NCBI GenBank assembly: GCA_964417785.1
Contig: CAYQJO010000282.1
Coordinates: 1-5,500, forward strand
Length of the DNA stretch: 5,500 nt
Direction of reading: 5' to 3'
Origin: DAOTUL01 sp034437435
GTDB lineage: Bacteria > Chloroflexota > Anaerolineae > Aggregatilineales > Phototrophicaceae
Shown: positions 4,561-5,500 of the stretch, piece after piece
Layout of the letters: every line of letters starts with the position of its first letter
Numbering within the stretch: the stretch's first letter is position 1
Made by a program: the position numbers and the translations under genes
Notes under the pieces: generated by a model
The model's database searches: none
What the model saw: the letters and a program-made list of their open reading frames with translations, nothing else
What the model was told of the DNA's origin: nothing

Positions 4561-5500
4561 ATGTCAGTAGGAGGTATTCGCCTATTCGTTGCGTTTGTCT
4601 TCTTCGCAGGCATTCTGCTGCCTGCGGTCACAACAACAGCGCTATCTGCGGTTGAGAGTGTTAATAAAGGCACGCAAATGACCTACAACCAGTTACAGAC
4701 GGTCGCTGAGATCAAACAGCGCCAGATCGACACCTGGTTGGATGCGCGACAAAACGAACTGGCAGGGCTGCTAACATCACGGCTCGATCAGTTGACGATC
4801 AACCGTCTCTATGCTGATACTGAATCTGTTCAAACACTGGTAAGCAGTGAACTAGGCCGCCGGTTGGATGAATTTGTGACCGTGATACCCCATTTCTCGG
4901 TCCTGTTCATCACCGACCTCGACGGTGAGGTCCTGGTTCAGAGTGCGCTGCCCGTCGGAACAACCGACGGACAGCCAGTCATGCAACTATCCCACACCCT
5001 GAACGGTGAAGATGGCACACCATTGGCGCTGCTGGTGGCGGAGATACCTTATTCTGCCATTGATTTCATTTTGCAGGAGCGGGCCGGTCTGGGCGAAACT
5101 GGCGAGACGTATCTGGTAGACACCGGGGGTTCGATGTTGACTGGCTCGCGTTTTGCCGATCAACTGGTCCTGGTTGAGTCACCTGGCTTCACACAGGCAC
5201 GCGATACACGCGCCGCTGGTGAGGGCGAATATCGCAATTATGATGGCGAGCCAGTCCTGGGACATTATCGCTGGCTGGCCGATCCGGGGGTGGTGCTGCT
5301 GGCTGAGCAGCAGCGTGATGAAGCTCTGGCGACAACCCGGGATACAGTGCGCACCGTCGGCATGGTGGCACTCGCAGGCATTGGCCTGATCACGGTTTTC
5401 GCACTGCTCAGCGCAGAACGGGGGCTGGTCCAGCCGCTTAACCGATTGGCAAAATCCATCGATCAGATCGAAGCCGGTACCTATACTGATTTTGTCCAGC
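4561..5500 (+). CDS. Membrane sensor with dCache-like extracellular domain and HAMP, N-terminal part
   Basis: The frame is open from the ATG at 4561 to the window end (313 codons, no stop), so the gene continues beyond it. A membrane helix lies near residues 6-28. Next comes an extracytoplasmic region (about 29-263) that opens with a long helix typical of Cache sensors (K-Q-R-Q-I-D-T-W-L-D, 52-61). It holds a first alpha/beta part with F-I-T-D-L-D-G-E (116-123), and a second with G-E-T-G-E-T-Y-L-V-D (178-187), Y-R-N-Y-D-G-E-P-V-L-G (224-234) and L-L-A-E-Q (246-250), a layout typical of dCache_1. A second helix spans about 266-284, and a HAMP linker starts at V-Q-P-L-N-R-L-A (290-297). It should bind a small ligand outside and signal inwards. 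The output domain is not visible: histidine kinase, GGDEF, cyclase, phosphatase or chemoreceptor are all possible. An AGGAGG inside codons 3-5 serves no in-frame ATG, GTG or TTG and is taken as chance. Confidence 0.87.
   Translation, partial: MSVGGIRLFVAFVFFAGILLPAVTTTALSAVESVNKGTQMTYNQLQTVAEIKQRQIDTWLDARQNELAGLLTSRLDQLTINRLYADTESVQTLVSSELGRRLDEFVTVIPHFSVLFITDLDGEVLVQSALPVGTTDGQPVMQLSHTLNGEDGTPLALLVAEIPYSAIDFILQERAGLGETGETYLVDTGGSMLTGSRFADQLVLVESPGFTQARDTRAAGEGEYRNYDGEPVLGHYRWLADPGVVLLAEQQRDEALATTRDTVRTVGMVALAGIGLITVFALLSAERGLVQPLNRLAKSIDQIEAGTYTDFVQ

Noticed and set aside
4569..4574. AGGAGG within the first codons of the sensor gene
   Set aside because: No in-frame ATG, GTG or TTG follows at a workable distance, and the start at 4561 has its own site and gives the expected N-terminal membrane helix.

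Overview
The window looks like chromosomal DNA of a free-living bacterium with moderately high GC content. It is most likely a member of the Chloroflexota (Anaerolineae-like). This is an inference from gene style: a lone Clp N-domain protein, an FHA protein with a Pro/Gln/Tyr-rich linker and one membrane helix, and a thioesterase with signs of a tandem hotdog layout. No rRNA or other phylogenetic marker is present. There is no sign of a phage, IS element, CRISPR array or tRNA.

Layout. (1) 1-918, + strand: the C-terminal part of a DHA2-type (EmrB/QacA-like) major facilitator efflux transporter, whose start lies outside the window. It ends at a 9-bp GC-rich hairpin (921-942) placed tail to tail between it and the next gene. 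(2) 969-3070, - strand: three genes read in the order ridA, a four-repeat Clp N-domain protein without an ATPase, and an FHA protein with a C-terminal membrane anchor. Spacing is 59 and 78 bp, so they may be co-transcribed, although a promoter-like site lies before the Clp N gene. (3) 3131-3678, + strand: a small YtxH-type membrane protein and an unrecognised 112-residue protein, coupled by an ATGA overlap. They diverge from ridA over a shared, roughly symmetrical -10 region. (4) 3675-4199, - strand: a hotdog acyl-CoA/acyl-ACP thioesterase gene that appears broken. An in-frame TAA at codon 27 replaces an expected Tyr, inside the active-site segment. The frame also ends just as a second hotdog motif (D-P-A-G-H-V) begins, on a TTAA that gives stop codons to both convergent genes. 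(5) 4200-4560: an AT-rich intergenic region with a perfect 12-bp hairpin and several small palindromes. (6) 4561-5500, + strand: the N-terminal part of a membrane sensor (TM, dCache-like extracellular domain, TM, HAMP start), cut off by the window end before its output domain.

The themes are protein quality control (Clp N domain), metabolite damage repair (RidA), phosphopeptide signalling at the membrane (FHA), transport and environmental sensing. No single pathway joins them. I do not see a convincing new multi-gene system. The points most worth checking are the disrupted thioesterase, the ATPase-less Clp N protein next to a membrane FHA protein, and the palindrome-rich region before the sensor gene.
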